A stretch of DNA of 64,000 nt, taken from Flavobacteriales bacterium (GTDB lineage Bacteria > Bacteroidota > Bacteroidia > Flavobacteriales > Weeksellaceae). Below the pieces are notes generated by a model, which saw only the letters and a list, made by a program, of their open reading frames with translations, had not been told where the DNA came from and made no database searches. Location of the stretch: NCBI GenBank assembly GCA_020635515.1, contig JACJZS010000002.1, positions 62,001 through 126,000 on the forward strand, written 5' to 3'. A program made the position numbers and the translations under genes. Position 1 is the first letter of the stretch. Each line of letters starts with the position of its first letter. Below, one piece after another: positions 32,703-42,219 of the stretch.

Positions 32703-33845
32703 TTATGAATCTAAATATTTAGTAATTGTTCTTGTTATTCTATCTTTCTCATTACTCGAAAGATTTGATCCTGATGGTAGGCATAATCCTTTTTGAAATA
32801 AACTTTCTGCAATACTTCCTCCGTAATATAATTCATTTTTATATACAGGTTGTGTATGCATCGGTTTCCATAGTGGTCTACTTTCTATGTTTTCCTTTTC
32901 TAAAGCCAAACGTAGACCTTCACTTGTTTTATCTTCTTTATTCTTTCCAATTAAAATACAACTAAGCCAATGATTAGAATAAAAATCTACACTAGGTTCT
33001 TCCTGTATCGTTATATAATTATACCTACTAAAAATATTTTTATAGAAATTAAAAATACCTCTTCTATCTTCTAACCTATCATCAATTTTATTCATTTGAA
33101 CACACCCAATACTTCCTGCAATTTTATTCATTCTAAAGTTGTATCCTACTTCTTTGTGACTATAGTAAATTTGATTTTCTTTAGCTTGAGTAGACAAATA
33201 TAAGGCTCTTTTATAATTATCTAAATTATTAGAGATAAGCATTCCTCCACCATAGGTGGTAACTATTTTATTGGTATTAAAAGATAGTACCGAATAATCT
33301 CCAAATGTACCGCACTTTTCTCCTTTATACATACTTCCTAAAGCCTCTGCAGCATCTTCAATTACAGGAATTTCATACTTTTCTGCAACCAAAGAAATAT
33401 CCTTTACTTGATAAGGCATTCCATAAATGTGAACTGGAATTATGGCTTTAGGTTTCTTTCCTGTTTTTACTATTCTATCCTTTATAGCATCTTCCAAAAC
33501 ATTAGGACAAATATTCCATGTATTAGGTTCGCTATCTATAAATACAGGTTTTGCATTTAAATATTTAATTGGATTTGACGAAGCCGAAAATGTATTACTT
33601 TGACATAACACTTCGTCATTAGGCTTAATTCCTAACATTATTAATGCTAAATGCACCGCTGATGTTCCTGAGTTTAAAGCTAAAGAATACTTTTCCTTAC
33701 CTAGATACAAATTAATTTTTTTTTCTAACTCTAATAAACTTAAAGCTATCGGAGATTGTTTTTGCTGATTAATCCACTCTGTTACTTGACTTACAGCAAC
33801 ATAATCCATATAAGGAGATGACAAGTATATTCTCTCGTTTTTCAT
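32703..33845 (-). CDS. DegT/DnrJ-type sugar aminotransferase (PglE-like)
   Basis: A PLP-dependent aminotransferase of nucleotide sugars, 380 residues. The PLP lysine is K193 in SFNTNKIVTTYGGG. The segment VIEDAAEALGS and the start RIYLSSPYM resemble PglE-type enzymes, which aminate UDP-4-keto-6-deoxy-GlcNAc to a 4-amino sugar. Alternatively it may aminate another keto sugar. It lies 15 nt downstream of the phosphoglycosyltransferase gene, so its product may be part of the first sugar on the lipid carrier. The 4,6-dehydratase that should make its substrate is not in this window. A TAATTTTG box at 33856-33863 could start an internal transcript. Cytoplasmic. Confidence 0.88.
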   Translation of the reverse strand: MKNERIYLSSPYMDYVAVSQVTEWINQQKQSPIALSLLELEKKINLYLGKEKYSLALNSGTSAVHLALIMLGIKPNDEVLCQSNTFSASSNPIKYLNAKPVFIDSEPNTWNICPNVLEDAIKDRIVKTGKKPKAIIPVHIYGMPYQVKDISLVAEKYEIPVIEDAAEALGSMYKGEKCGTFGDYSVLSFNTNKIVTTYGGGMLISNNLDNYKRALYLSTQAKENQIYYSHKEVGYNFRMNKIAGSIGCVQMNKIDDRLEDRRGIFNFYKNIFSRYNYITIQEEPSVDFYSNHWLSCILIGKNKEDKTSEGLRLALEKENIESRPLWKPMHTQPVYKNELYYGGSIAESLFQKGLCLPSGSNLSSNEKDRITRTITKYLDS

Positions 33846-33860
33846 ATATCGCTAGCAAAA

Positions 33861-34841
33861 TTACTTATTTTCCTCTAATGCTAAAATACGATTATTTACT
33901 TTTTTTCTAATCATAACATATACAACTAAAAGAACTAATAGAAAGGCAATTGTTACTAGTTGTAAATCAAAATAATTATAGTTAGATAACAGATACAATG
34001 CAATTATATTAATTATTGCTTGAATAATAGCATAAAGGAAAGAAATTTTAAGATGGCTATACTTTAACTCATTTGCTAAGAGTTGATATAAATGTGTTCT
34101 ATGAGCTGAAAAAATATTCTCTTTTTTGAGTAATCTTAAAAAAATCGTTACCGAAGCATCAATTCCAAAAACACTAATAAACAACAAATAAACTATACTA
34201 TTGTCAATTAAAATAAATTTAGTGAGGAAATATCCTAAAATAATTGCCAAAGAAATACTACCAATATCTCCTGAGAATGTTTTAGCTTTTTTTCTAACAT
34301 TAAAAAATGCAAATATTAAACTCGCTATTCCTGAAATAATCAATAAATTTACGTCGGAAGCATCTTGACTTAAAAAGTAAAATGTTATGATATTTACAAA
34401 AGAATAAAGAACCATTATCCCATTGATTCCATCCATGAAGTTAAATATATTAATCCAACCTATAAATAAAATATAAAGAATAGGGATTAATAGCAAGTAC
34501 TGGTCTTCGAAAATATTAAGTCCAAAAAAGACCAATGTTGTAGACAAAACATGAACAGCAAATCTAGGAGCACTTGGTATGGTGACTATATCATCAATAA
34601 AGCTTACAATACCAGATAAAAGTACTGCCAATACCAAATAAAAGGACAAGCTCGAGTTCGTTATATAAGCAATTATAACACCTAAAACAAAAATAATTCC
34701 TCCTCCACGAAGCGTAATTGTACTATGAGAACTTCTATGATTGGGTTTATCAATTATATTGTATTTGTCTGCAATTTTAAAATAGATTAACTCAAGAATA
34801 AATAAAACAATAAAAATTATTGCGTAATTTATATAATTCAT
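33861..34841 (-). CDS. Polyprenyl-phosphate sugar-1-phosphate transferase (WecA/WbpL type)
   Basis: A multi-pass membrane enzyme (326 residues, about ten helices) of the MraY/WecA family. Motifs include KPNHRSSHS near residue 33, FIDDI near residue 86, a cytoplasmic FNFMDGINGI near 134-143, and the late AHRTHLYQ. It transfers a HexNAc-1-phosphate from a UDP-sugar to undecaprenyl phosphate and so starts each repeat unit. The neighbouring SDR and aminotransferase genes suggest a UDP-QuiNAc/FucNAc-like or 4-amino donor, as for WbpL, rather than plain UDP-GlcNAc. The start overlaps the end of the upstream cupin gene by 4 nt. Confidence 0.9.
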   Translation of the reverse strand: MNYINYAIIFIVLFILELIYFKIADKYNIIDKPNHRSSHSTITLRGGGIIFVLGVIIAYITNSSLSFYLVLAVLLSGIVSFIDDIVTIPSAPRFAVHVLSTTLVFFGLNIFEDQYLLLIPILYILFIGWINIFNFMDGINGIMVLYSFVNIITFYFLSQDASDVNLLIISGIASLIFAFFNVRKKAKTFSGDIGSISLAIILGYFLTKFILIDNSIVYLLFISVFGIDASVTIFLRLLKKENIFSAHRTHLYQLLANELKYSHLKISFLYAIIQAIINIIALYLLSNYNYFDLQLVTIAFLLVLLVVYVMIRKKVNNRILALEENK

Positions 34842-35272
34842 ACATCAAAATTTATATTCCACATTTTCTCATCATACCTAAAATAATCTCCTTCTGTATC
34901 TTCTAATTTTAATTTAGAAAATGTAATCAGTTTAGAGTCTTCTTCTAAGGATAAAATTGCATTTGCATATCCTGAAGGCAAATAAAATACTTGGCTTCTT
35001 TCTTGATTTAATTCAACACATTTTACCGTTAAATTAGACGAAGGTTGCTCCCAATTATCAACTTTCACATAAAAAATTTTAAAACTTCCATTAACACAAT
35101 AAAAGTATTTATGGTCGTACCTGTGTCCTTGCCAAGCTCGTAACGGTTTTTCTTTACTATTAGAAACGATATAAAATCTAGAAACATCAGAAAAGTCAAA
35201 ATCATTTACAAAAGATAATTCTCCACGATTATCTGAATGATTTCCTCCTGCTATTAATTTTGGTTCACTCAT
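34838..35272 (-). CDS. RmlC/WxcM-like cupin sugar isomerase or epimerase
   Basis: This 144-residue single-domain cupin starts GGNHSDNRGELSFVNDFD. It has the conserved arrangement RAWQGHRYDHKYFYCVNGSF and FYLPSGYANAILSLEEDS, typical of the WxcM-like/FdtA group of dTDP- or UDP-4-keto-sugar isomerases related to RmlC. The WQGHRYDHK histidines would be the acid/base pair. Its neighbours, an SDR 1 nt upstream and the initiating transferase 4 nt downstream by overlap, place it in making the first sugar. Small cupins of this kind, next to WbpV-like reductases, recur in flavobacterial loci. The exact reaction is not known. Confidence 0.8.
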   Translation of the reverse strand: MSEPKLIAGGNHSDNRGELSFVNDFDFSDVSRFYIVSNSKEKPLRAWQGHRYDHKYFYCVNGSFKIFYVKVDNWEQPSSNLTVKCVELNQERSQVFYLPSGYANAILSLEEDSKLITFSKLKLEDTEGDYFRYDEKMWNINFDV

Positions 35273-36174
35273 TATTTAAAACTTTTTATCGTTTTATACA
35301 ATCCTTCTCTGGTTGAAGTCGGTAATTGGTCAATTCCTATTGCCTCCTTAATTTTCTTATTGGAAACAACATAATTTTCAGTTAGCTTTTTTAATCTTTC
35401 AGAATTTAGAGGTAATTTAACTCTATCTCCTATCCTAGCAACCAAAGTAATTGGTTTTTTAGATACGAAATATAATTTTGCTTTTTTATTTAAAACAGTA
35501 GATATAATTTTTACCAACTTATTAGTGGAAATAGCATGATCATCTGCAAGATTGTATACTCCAGATTCTATGTTAGAGTTAATGACGAGCTGATGAATTA
35601 AAAAACTTAAGTTATCAATACTTAAAAAAGAACGCTTATTTATATACGAAGCCAATGGATAAGGAACTCCTTTTTTCACTATATTATACAAAAGATTTAA
35701 ATTTCCTTTGTTTCCTGGTCCGTGAATCATACATGGTCTTACTATAAAGACACGCTTTCCATCGGGAAGTTTTTTTGATAATATGTATTCTTCTGCCTTC
35801 CTTTTTGAAATCCCATAGTGTGTTTTAGGATTAGGAGTTCTTTCTTCTGTTAATACACCATGAACTCTATCCGCTGATGCTTTTACGCTACTAAAAAAAA
35901 TAAAATCTTTAATATTACTATTCAAAAAAGCATCAAATACTTCTTTTGTTAAATCCGTATTTACTTTATAATACTCAGAGTCATCTTTGCTATTTTGTGT
36001 ATCATGTGCAATTCCTGCTAAATGAACTAAAGCATCTGAGTCATAATCCATCACATTTCTCCAAGATTCATCTCTAAGTCCCAGTTTCTGAACCTCATAT
36101 CCTTGAGATAAAAAATAAGATGATAGATTTTTTCCTACAAATCCTGAATATCCTGTTATCGTGATTTTACTCAT
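35272..36174 (-). CDS. NAD-dependent epimerase/reductase (SDR, WbpV/GalE-like)
   Basis: An extended short-chain dehydrogenase of 300 residues. It has the NAD motif G8-Y-S-G11-F-V-G14, the catalytic S-S (FFSSVKAS, residues 95-96) and Y120-x-x-x-K124 (HYGISKRKAEE). It should act on a UDP-4-keto-6-deoxy-HexNAc (WbpV-like 4-reductase giving QuiNAc or FucNAc) or as a 4-epimerase. The neighbouring WbpL-type transferase favours the first. It overlaps the following cupin gene by 1 nt and has a -7 box in the 53-nt gap before it, so a sub-operon may start here. Confidence 0.85.
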   Translation of the reverse strand: MSKITITGYSGFVGKNLSSYFLSQGYEVQKLGLRDESWRNVMDYDSDALVHLAGIAHDTQNSKDDSEYYKVNTDLTKEVFDAFLNSNIKDFIFFSSVKASADRVHGVLTEERTPNPKTHYGISKRKAEEYILSKKLPDGKRVFIVRPCMIHGPGNKGNLNLLYNIVKKGVPYPLASYINKRSFLSIDNLSFLIHQLVINSNIESGVYNLADDHAISTNKLVKIISTVLNKKAKLYFVSKKPITLVARIGDRVKLPLNSERLKKLTENYVVSNKKIKEAIGIDQLPTSTREGLYKTIKSFK

Positions 36175-36192
36175 AAAGCTATTCTAATCCTG

Positions 36193-36200
36193 CAAATATA
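36193..36200 (-). promoter_or_regulatory. Promoter -7 element within the polysaccharide locus
   Basis: On the minus strand TATATTTG ends 18 nt before the start at 36174. It suggests that the SDR, cupin, transferase and aminotransferase genes can be expressed apart from the upstream glycosyltransferase genes. Confidence 0.5.
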
Positions 36201-36227
36201 AAGAATTATAAATTTCTAAGTGTTTTT

Positions 36228-37409
36228 TTACTCTTTATCTTTTAATAGATTTAACATTGATTCTATCATATCGTTATTAATTTTATTTCTTTTAAACTCT
36301 CTTTTAAACTCTCTTCTTTCAATTTTTTTATACTCATATTTATCCAATAATTCGACTAACTGTTTATCATTACAAGGATTAAAAATAATAGTATTTTTTA
36401 AATTTTTCAGAATAAAATCTCTTGCATATCCTTTCACTCCTGCAATTATCGGCACATCAAATGTACCATACTCAAAGAGTTTTGAAGGAAGAACTTTTTC
36501 AAACGCTTTAAAATCATTAAGATGTAAGAATAGAAAATCAGCTTGATTATAAACTTCTATTAATTGACTTCTATTGACTGGTTTTTTTAAAATTACATTT
36601 TTAACCTCTAACCTATTTATTTCTTCAACTAATTGTTTTTTTGCTCCACCATCACCATAAATTTCAAAAAGATATTTTCCTTCTAATTCTTTTGCTAAAT
36701 TAGGGATAATTTTATCTAAACCTTGACCTTGACCTATATTTCCAGCATAAACAATTTTCTTAATGCTACTACTATTGATTTCTCTATTGCTTTTCTCTTG
36801 AAGAAAAACATCATCTATACCATTAGAGTAAAAAGAATATGTAGACTTTTTAAACTTAGAATCAAAATAATGATGAAATCCCTCAGAGATTAAATTAATA
36901 TGATTTGCATTCTTAAAAGTTTTAGACTCGATTATTTTTAAGATAGGAATGGTAAACATCTTTAGCATCTTATTGGTTAAGATATTCTCCATTGTATCTA
37001 CAAAAATATCTCGAACATCGACATAATAAGGTACTCTGTGTTTTTTTGCAACTTTCATTCCTAAATAAGCTGTAAATAAACGACTGCTTGAAGCATACAC
37101 TAAATCAAATTTATATTGCTTAGTGATTTTCAAAGCATTAGTGTAAAAACTATAAAATGATTTAATTTGATCTACCATTCCACTTTTATGTGTTGGTATT
37201 TTTATTCTATGAATCTTTAAGTTCCCTCTTTCTTCAAACTCAGGAGCTTCGATTTTATACGTACTATATCTATTGGGTTGAGTTGTAATCACAACAATTT
37301 CATCATTCTCTTTTAATTTGGAAGACAGGACTTTTGCCAAAGGAGTATTCCTAAATGATCCTGCACATAAATCTGGTTCAAAATAAAAAGTTAGAAATGC
37401 TATTTTCAT
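36228..37409 (-). CDS. Glycosyltransferase family 4 (WbuB-like)
   Basis: A GT-B retaining glycosyltransferase of 393 residues. The N-terminal half begins KIAFLTFYFEPDLCAGSFRN, typical of WbuB-type GT4 proteins. The C-terminal half has IVYAGNIGQGQGLDKII, the acceptor/nucleotide-loop region and the E-x7-E element in VLPSKLFEYGTFDVPIIAG. It has no signal peptide and should act at the inner face of the inner membrane on lipid-linked intermediates. It overlaps the upstream GT4 gene by 4 nt. Being closest to the initiating transferase genes, it may add the second sugar. Donor and linkage are unknown. Confidence 0.9.
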   Translation of the reverse strand: MKIAFLTFYFEPDLCAGSFRNTPLAKVLSSKLKENDEIVVITTQPNRYSTYKIEAPEFEERGNLKIHRIKIPTHKSGMVDQIKSFYSFYTNALKITKQYKFDLVYASSSRLFTAYLGMKVAKKHRVPYYVDVRDIFVDTMENILTNKMLKMFTIPILKIIESKTFKNANHINLISEGFHHYFDSKFKKSTYSFYSNGIDDVFLQEKSNREINSSSIKKIVYAGNIGQGQGLDKIIPNLAKELEGKYLFEIYGDGGAKKQLVEEINRLEVKNVILKKPVNRSQLIEVYNQADFLFLHLNDFKAFEKVLPSKLFEYGTFDVPIIAGVKGYARDFILKNLKNTIIFNPCNDKQLVELLDKYEYKKIERREFKREFKRNKINNDMIESMLNLLKDKE

Positions 37410-38536
37410 TTTTTTTCTACTATTTGATGATATAGACTTTTGTAATGTTTCGCAATTTTACTCCAATCAAATCTACTCATATCATCTCTATGTTTAATAT
37501 AATTATGATAATTTTTTATTATTATTCTGATAGCGTTACTTAATGATGCCTCATTTGGTTCAATTGACTCTCCTAATTCAGAATCAAAAACACCATCTAT
37601 GCCGTCATTTTTTACATATATTATTGGTAAATTTTGAGATATCGCTTCTACATATACCAATCCAAATGTTTCATTTATAGCAGGAAGTACAAAGATATCA
37701 CAATCTTCATATACTTTTTTTAAAAGTTTTTTATCTGAAATTCTACCGTGATAAACTATATTATGATTGTTTTTAATTATGGTCATTATTCCATCGAACT
37801 CATCACCTATTAAGCCTCTACCTCCAACAATATGTAAATTAATATTGTATTTATTTTGTAATTCTAGAAATGAATTAATTAGTAACTTTAAATTTTTATT
37901 TTTGTTAAATGCACCTACAAATAATAAATTTATGGGATTGTTTATTTGTATTTTTGTAGACCGATTTTCAACCCAAAAATCATCCACACCATTTAAAATA
38001 ACTTCTGATTTAGAACAAATTAATTCTACTACTGGTAACATTAAATAATGGTTTAGAAATTTATTTTTTATTGATGGAGAAATAAAAATAATTTTTTTTG
38101 CACTTTTTAATATTTTATAGGCTAAAAAAATCAAATCTTTCCTAAATCTAAGGAAAATAAAAAAATCCGTCATCCTTACTGTTACTATATAAGGAATATT
38201 ATATTTTTTATATAAACGATAAGCAATCGCTCCATCACTAAATAGTGTAGTGGCATGAGATATTTCAATTCTATCAATGGGAATTTCTTTTATCAGAGCA
38301 TCATACAAATAATTTATTTTAGAACGAAATAGTACTTTATGATACTTTCTTAAGAATTTGGAATAATAGATTTCTGATTCTTTATTTTGAAAATCTACTT
38401 CATTAGAATAATTATCTCGTCCTTTACGTTGAACTGCAAAAATATGTTGTTCTATCCCCAATTCATCTAACTTTGTATAGAGTTGATTGTATACCTTTGA
38501 ACCTAAGAAATCATTGCAAATATGGAGAACTTTCAT
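37406..38536 (-). CDS. Glycosyltransferase family 4
   Basis: A 376-residue GT-B enzyme. Features are KVLHICNDFLGSK at the N-terminus, the linker NLLFVGAFNKNKNLKLLI, a nucleotide-binding region and the E-x7-E motif in NETFGLVYVEAISQNLPII. The central histidine-containing segment is EISHATTLFSDGAIAYRL. It adds a sugar to the growing repeat unit at the cytoplasmic side. It overlaps the downstream GT4 gene by 4 nt and lies 2 nt from the upstream one, so three GT4 genes form a tight series. The donor sugar cannot be predicted. Confidence 0.9.
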   Translation of the reverse strand: MKVLHICNDFLGSKVYNQLYTKLDELGIEQHIFAVQRKGRDNYSNEVDFQNKESEIYYSKFLRKYHKVLFRSKINYLYDALIKEIPIDRIEISHATTLFSDGAIAYRLYKKYNIPYIVTVRMTDFFIFLRFRKDLIFLAYKILKSAKKIIFISPSIKNKFLNHYLMLPVVELICSKSEVILNGVDDFWVENRSTKIQINNPINLLFVGAFNKNKNLKLLINSFLELQNKYNINLHIVGGRGLIGDEFDGIMTIIKNNHNIVYHGRISDKKLLKKVYEDCDIFVLPAINETFGLVYVEAISQNLPIIYVKNDGIDGVFDSELGESIEPNEASLSNAIRIIIKNYHNYIKHRDDMSRFDWSKIAKHYKSLYHQIVEKK

Positions 38537-38538
38537 AA

Positions 38539-39693
38539 TTAATTTCTATAAATGTTATTTATTTTTTTTACAATTTTATTCCATTTAAATTTTTCTGCAA
38601 GCTGTATGGCATACTCAGAATTTGTTTTTAGGATTTTAGGGTTTTCAAATATTTTATTCAATATAGAATATAATGACCCTTCTCGATCCCAATCTACTAA
38701 GTAACCTTCTTTTTCATTTTCTATAAATCCATCGATTCCTACATTCTTGGTTGCAATTACAGGTAAACCGCACGCCATAGCTTCTAAGTAAACTCTCCCA
38801 AATGTTTCAGGTAAACTAGGCATTACAAATAAATCATAATTAGATAAAAGATTGGGAATCTCATAATGATTTACATAACCCTTAATAAAAATTTTATTTT
38901 GTAATCTATGTTTTGTAATCAATTCTAATAAAGTATTATACTCAGGACCTTTCCCATAAATATCGAAAATATATTCGTTATTGAATTTAGCTAATTCTAT
39001 AATTACTTTATCTATATTTTTTCTTTTCAAAAACTTACAAATAGTGATTATTCTTAATGTCTTATTTTTTATCTTGCCATTTCTGTTACTAAAAAATAAA
39101 TCTGATACACCATGAGGAATAAGTAAACTCTCCTTATCGAATCTATTTTTTATTATTTTTTGACTAGAAGAATTTAAACTAATAACTGATTCTGACGATT
39201 TAATATTTTTAAATACTTCTGAACTATATTTACTAGACAACCCTCTTACAGTAATTATATAAGGTATTTTATATTCTTCAAATATTTTTCTAGCTAAAAA
39301 CGCTTCACTATTCACTGTGTGTGCATGAACAACTGTAGGTTTAAATTCACTAATAATTGCTCTAATTCTTCTTCTTTGTAAAAAATAATTAAAATAATTA
39401 AAAATCTTAGTTGCTATATCTTTTTTAGGCAATAAATACAACCCAATTACATGAATTAATCTTCCGTGTGAAGTTGTTTGCTTTCTTTTACTTAATTCAT
39501 AGTATTCTTTCCACTTAATAGACATATAAGATAATAACTTATTTGCTTTTGGAAAAGTAAAAATATATTTAAATTCTACATTGGGATACTCTTTTTTGAA
39601 TTCGTCCTCAGTAACAAATAAAATATCGTTCTCATCTTTTTTATGACTTATCTCTTTTATAGGTAGAATACTACTAATTACCAATACTTTCAT
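38539..39693 (-). CDS. Glycosyltransferase family 4
   Basis: A 384-residue GT-B enzyme. The N-terminal domain contains PTVVHAHTVNSEAFLA and PYIITVRGLSSKYSS. The C-terminal domain contains RIITICKFLKRKNIDKVI, IFIKGYVNHYEIPNLL and the E-x7-E element PETFGRVYLEAMACGLPVIA. It adds one sugar of the repeat unit. The start overlaps the end of the polymerase gene by 20 nt. The protein is rather distinct from the other two GT4 proteins, so they should make different linkages. Confidence 0.9.
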   Translation of the reverse strand: MKVLVISSILPIKEISHKKDENDILFVTEDEFKKEYPNVEFKYIFTFPKANKLLSYMSIKWKEYYELSKRKQTTSHGRLIHVIGLYLLPKKDIATKIFNYFNYFLQRRRIRAIISEFKPTVVHAHTVNSEAFLARKIFEEYKIPYIITVRGLSSKYSSEVFKNIKSSESVISLNSSSQKIIKNRFDKESLLIPHGVSDLFFSNRNGKIKNKTLRIITICKFLKRKNIDKVIIELAKFNNEYIFDIYGKGPEYNTLLELITKHRLQNKIFIKGYVNHYEIPNLLSNYDLFVMPSLPETFGRVYLEAMACGLPVIATKNVGIDGFIENEKEGYLVDWDREGSLYSILNKIFENPKILKTNSEYAIQLAEKFKWNKIVKKINNIYRN

Positions 39694-40933
39694 TATACAC
39701 TCTGTTTTGTTTTAATAATAAGCCAAAAATTAGTCCATTTAACCACCAAAAAGGCAATCCAAAATACAATTCATACATAAAATAGAAGCCTACAGAAAAA
39801 ATTAAATACCCTATTATTGAAGAAAATATAAACATAAAATAGTTTTTATTTACCTCTTTTAACTCATAGGATTTCTTAACTAATAAATAAAGCAATGAAT
39901 ATGTTAGAAAAACTCCAATAATACCATAACTTACCAATATAAAGAAAAAGTCAATCTCCATATATCCTCCTATCTTTTTTATAACTATGTCTCCAACACC
40001 AATAAAGTAGTTTACAGGATCTTCATTTAGGATGTTTAAATAGAAAGTAATTTGAGCACCTCTTCCTTCTGTGGTAAGTGCTTCTTCTGCTACATCAAAC
40101 CTTCTAAAAATAAAATCTAATTGTTCTGGTAAGTATTCCTGTACCAAATAAAAACTTATTACAGATAACACAATTAAATAAATTAATATTTTAAATAAAG
40201 AAAAAAACTTTTTATCAACGATTACTGCCTTAAACAGTAATACCAAAATAAATGAACCTAACAGACCTGCAATACCAGCCCTACTTGCAGCCGCTAATAT
40301 ATTAATTACAGCAAAAGAACACCCTAAAAGTCTAATGTATCTATTTTCTATAACAAAATAAAACCAATAGAATACCATTATGCAAACACCTGCCCATGTA
40401 ATAATTGCTGGAGCGACTCCAAATATTCGTCCAAACTTCATAAATGTATATTCTTGAACTCCTCCTTGTGGGACATATAATTTCAAACTTAAATCACGTA
40501 CTCCACCTATATCAAAATACTGAAGTAATCCTATTAATAAACCCATAAAAAAAATAATAGAAATATAAAGACTTACAACTGTACCATTAGAAATCATATA
40601 GTATCCTACATAAAAAAAAAGAAAAAAGACAACAATTCTATTTAATATTAATAAAAAAGTAAATGGAAACGCAGGAGGAGAAGAATTAAGAATATAAATT
40701 GCACCAAAATAATTAGAAAAAAACATCACTAAAAATAATGCAAAGAGAATAAATAGATACTTCCTAGCAAAAGGAATTACCTTAATCTTATTCCACAAAA
40801 GTACTACAAAAGGAACACTTAATAATGTAAAAATAGTGTCTGGTTTCCAATACGTCGTAGCTCCTACTTTTACAATCGGAAAAAGAAATGAGGTAATTAT
40901 TAGAATAGATAATATCTTTATTAGTAATTTCAT
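39674..40933 (-). CDS. wzy: O-antigen/capsule polymerase (Wzy-like)
   Basis: The 419-residue protein is strongly hydrophobic, with about 11 or 12 predicted membrane helices and one longer periplasmic loop near residues 265-315. That loop includes RRFDVAEEALTTEGRGAQIT and VGDIVIKKIGG. This layout, with conserved arginines in the loop, is typical of Wzy polymerases, which join lipid-linked repeat units in the periplasm. The sequence itself is poorly conserved in this family, so the call depends on topology and on its place between the flippase gene (4-nt overlap) and a glycosyltransferase gene. Confidence 0.82.
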   Translation of the reverse strand: MKLLIKILSILIITSFLFPIVKVGATTYWKPDTIFTLLSVPFVVLLWNKIKVIPFARKYLFILFALFLVMFFSNYFGAIYILNSSPPAFPFTFLLILNRIVVFFLFFYVGYYMISNGTVVSLYISIIFFMGLLIGLLQYFDIGGVRDLSLKLYVPQGGVQEYTFMKFGRIFGVAPAIITWAGVCIMVFYWFYFVIENRYIRLLGCSFAVINILAAASRAGIAGLLGSFILVLLFKAVIVDKKFFSLFKILIYLIVLSVISFYLVQEYLPEQLDFIFRRFDVAEEALTTEGRGAQITFYLNILNEDPVNYFIGVGDIVIKKIGGYMEIDFFFILVSYGIIGVFLTYSLLYLLVKKSYELKEVNKNYFMFIFSSIIGYLIFSVGFYFMYELYFGLPFWWLNGLIFGLLLKQNRVYNESIGN

Positions 40934-42219
40934 ATCCTAAAACGAAGGTTAAAAATAGACTTTACATAATCATACAAAGAAACAGAAATTAATGGATATA
41001 TTATCAACTTCCAAAATGGAACAAATGACAAAATCATATAAAGTGTAACCATAGAAGCAACCATTTCAACAGAAAAATACGCACCTACAAGAATAAAAAT
41101 TGGCATCAAAAGTAACATTATTATATTCCATTTAAACTCCAAATCTGTTCTTCCAGTTGCTACAACTAAACTCCCGACAGGATTTGCTATTGATCGTAAA
41201 AACATATAAATAGATAAAACTCTAAGTATAAAACTTAATTCTTTATATTCCTCTCCATACATTATTTCCAATATAATAGGAGCAAATAAAATCATAAGGG
41301 TATAAATAATAAAATTAACCTTGGATACAATACCTACTAACTTTAAATAATTTCCCTTCAATTGTTCTTTATTAAACTGAAATTTAGCCAAGGTAGGAGC
41401 TGCAACTTTAGATAATATAGGATTGATAATCATTGCTGGGCGGAAAACCAATTGTTTAACCAAGCTGTAACCTCCTAAAACCTCTGCTGAAAAAAATTTC
41501 CCTATAATTAATATATCTAAATCTCGATTAAAATAATTAGCTACCTGTCCTCCTACTTGATACATACCTATTCGTAAAAATGGTTTTGTTTCCTGATAAT
41601 TATAATGAAACAACATTCCTTTTTCTTTTAAACCTATAAATAAAAATACCACATTAGATAATCCTATCTGAAATAAAGTAGAATAAATCAAAGAATAAAT
41701 ACCATAATCATTATAAGCTAACATAAAAGCTAAAACTAGTGATAACACAGCTGAAGATAATTCAACTATACTTATTCGTTTAAAGTTTAATTCCTTTTGA
41801 TCTATAGTTTTGAACTGTCTTCCTAATCCTGAGAATAATAAACTTATACCTGAGATAGGAATCAAAATTATCAACATAGGAAAAGAATAAAAACGTGCTA
41901 TAATTGGAGATACTAATAAAACTATGAAATACATCAAAATACTAATCCCAAAATTAAACCAATACAAACTAGCATATTGTTTTTTTGAAATATCCTGCTT
42001 GTGTAAAATTGCAGAAGTAACTCCCATATCATTAAATAAATTCAAAAAACCTAAAATTAAAGTTATAATTGCAACTAAACCAAAATCAGACTTTTCTAAA
42101 AAACGAGTAAGAATAGATATTTTTAAAATACCTGACAAAGCTACAACCACTGTGCTTATAGTAGTCCACTTCACACCTTTTTTAACTTGATCTTTTAAAC
42201 TCATTTTAGAATTTAGCAA
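40930..42219 (-). CDS. wzx: Repeat-unit flippase (Wzx, MOP superfamily)
   Basis: A 429-residue membrane protein with about 12 helices and the start SLKDQVKKGVKWTTISTVVVA typical of polysaccharide-transport MOP proteins. Other conserved points are FGLVAIITLILGF, the loop NYFNRDLDILIIGKF and VLRVLSIYMFLRSIANPVGS. It moves the lipid-linked repeat unit across the inner membrane for Wzy. The start overlaps the end of the GT56-like gene by 14 nt and the end overlaps the polymerase gene by 4 nt. All of these overlaps speak for one long transcript. Confidence 0.92.
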   Translation of the reverse strand: MLNSKMSLKDQVKKGVKWTTISTVVVALSGILKISILTRFLEKSDFGLVAIITLILGFLNLFNDMGVTSAILHKQDISKKQYASLYWFNFGISILMYFIVLLVSPIIARFYSFPMLIILIPISGISLLFSGLGRQFKTIDQKELNFKRISIVELSSAVLSLVLAFMLAYNDYGIYSLIYSTLFQIGLSNVVFLFIGLKEKGMLFHYNYQETKPFLRIGMYQVGGQVANYFNRDLDILIIGKFFSAEVLGGYSLVKQLVFRPAMIINPILSKVAAPTLAKFQFNKEQLKGNYLKLVGIVSKVNFIIYTLMILFAPIILEIMYGEEYKELSFILRVLSIYMFLRSIANPVGSLVVATGRTDLEFKWNIIMLLLMPIFILVGAYFSVEMVASMVTLYMILSFVPFWKLIIYPLISVSLYDYVKSIFNLRFRI

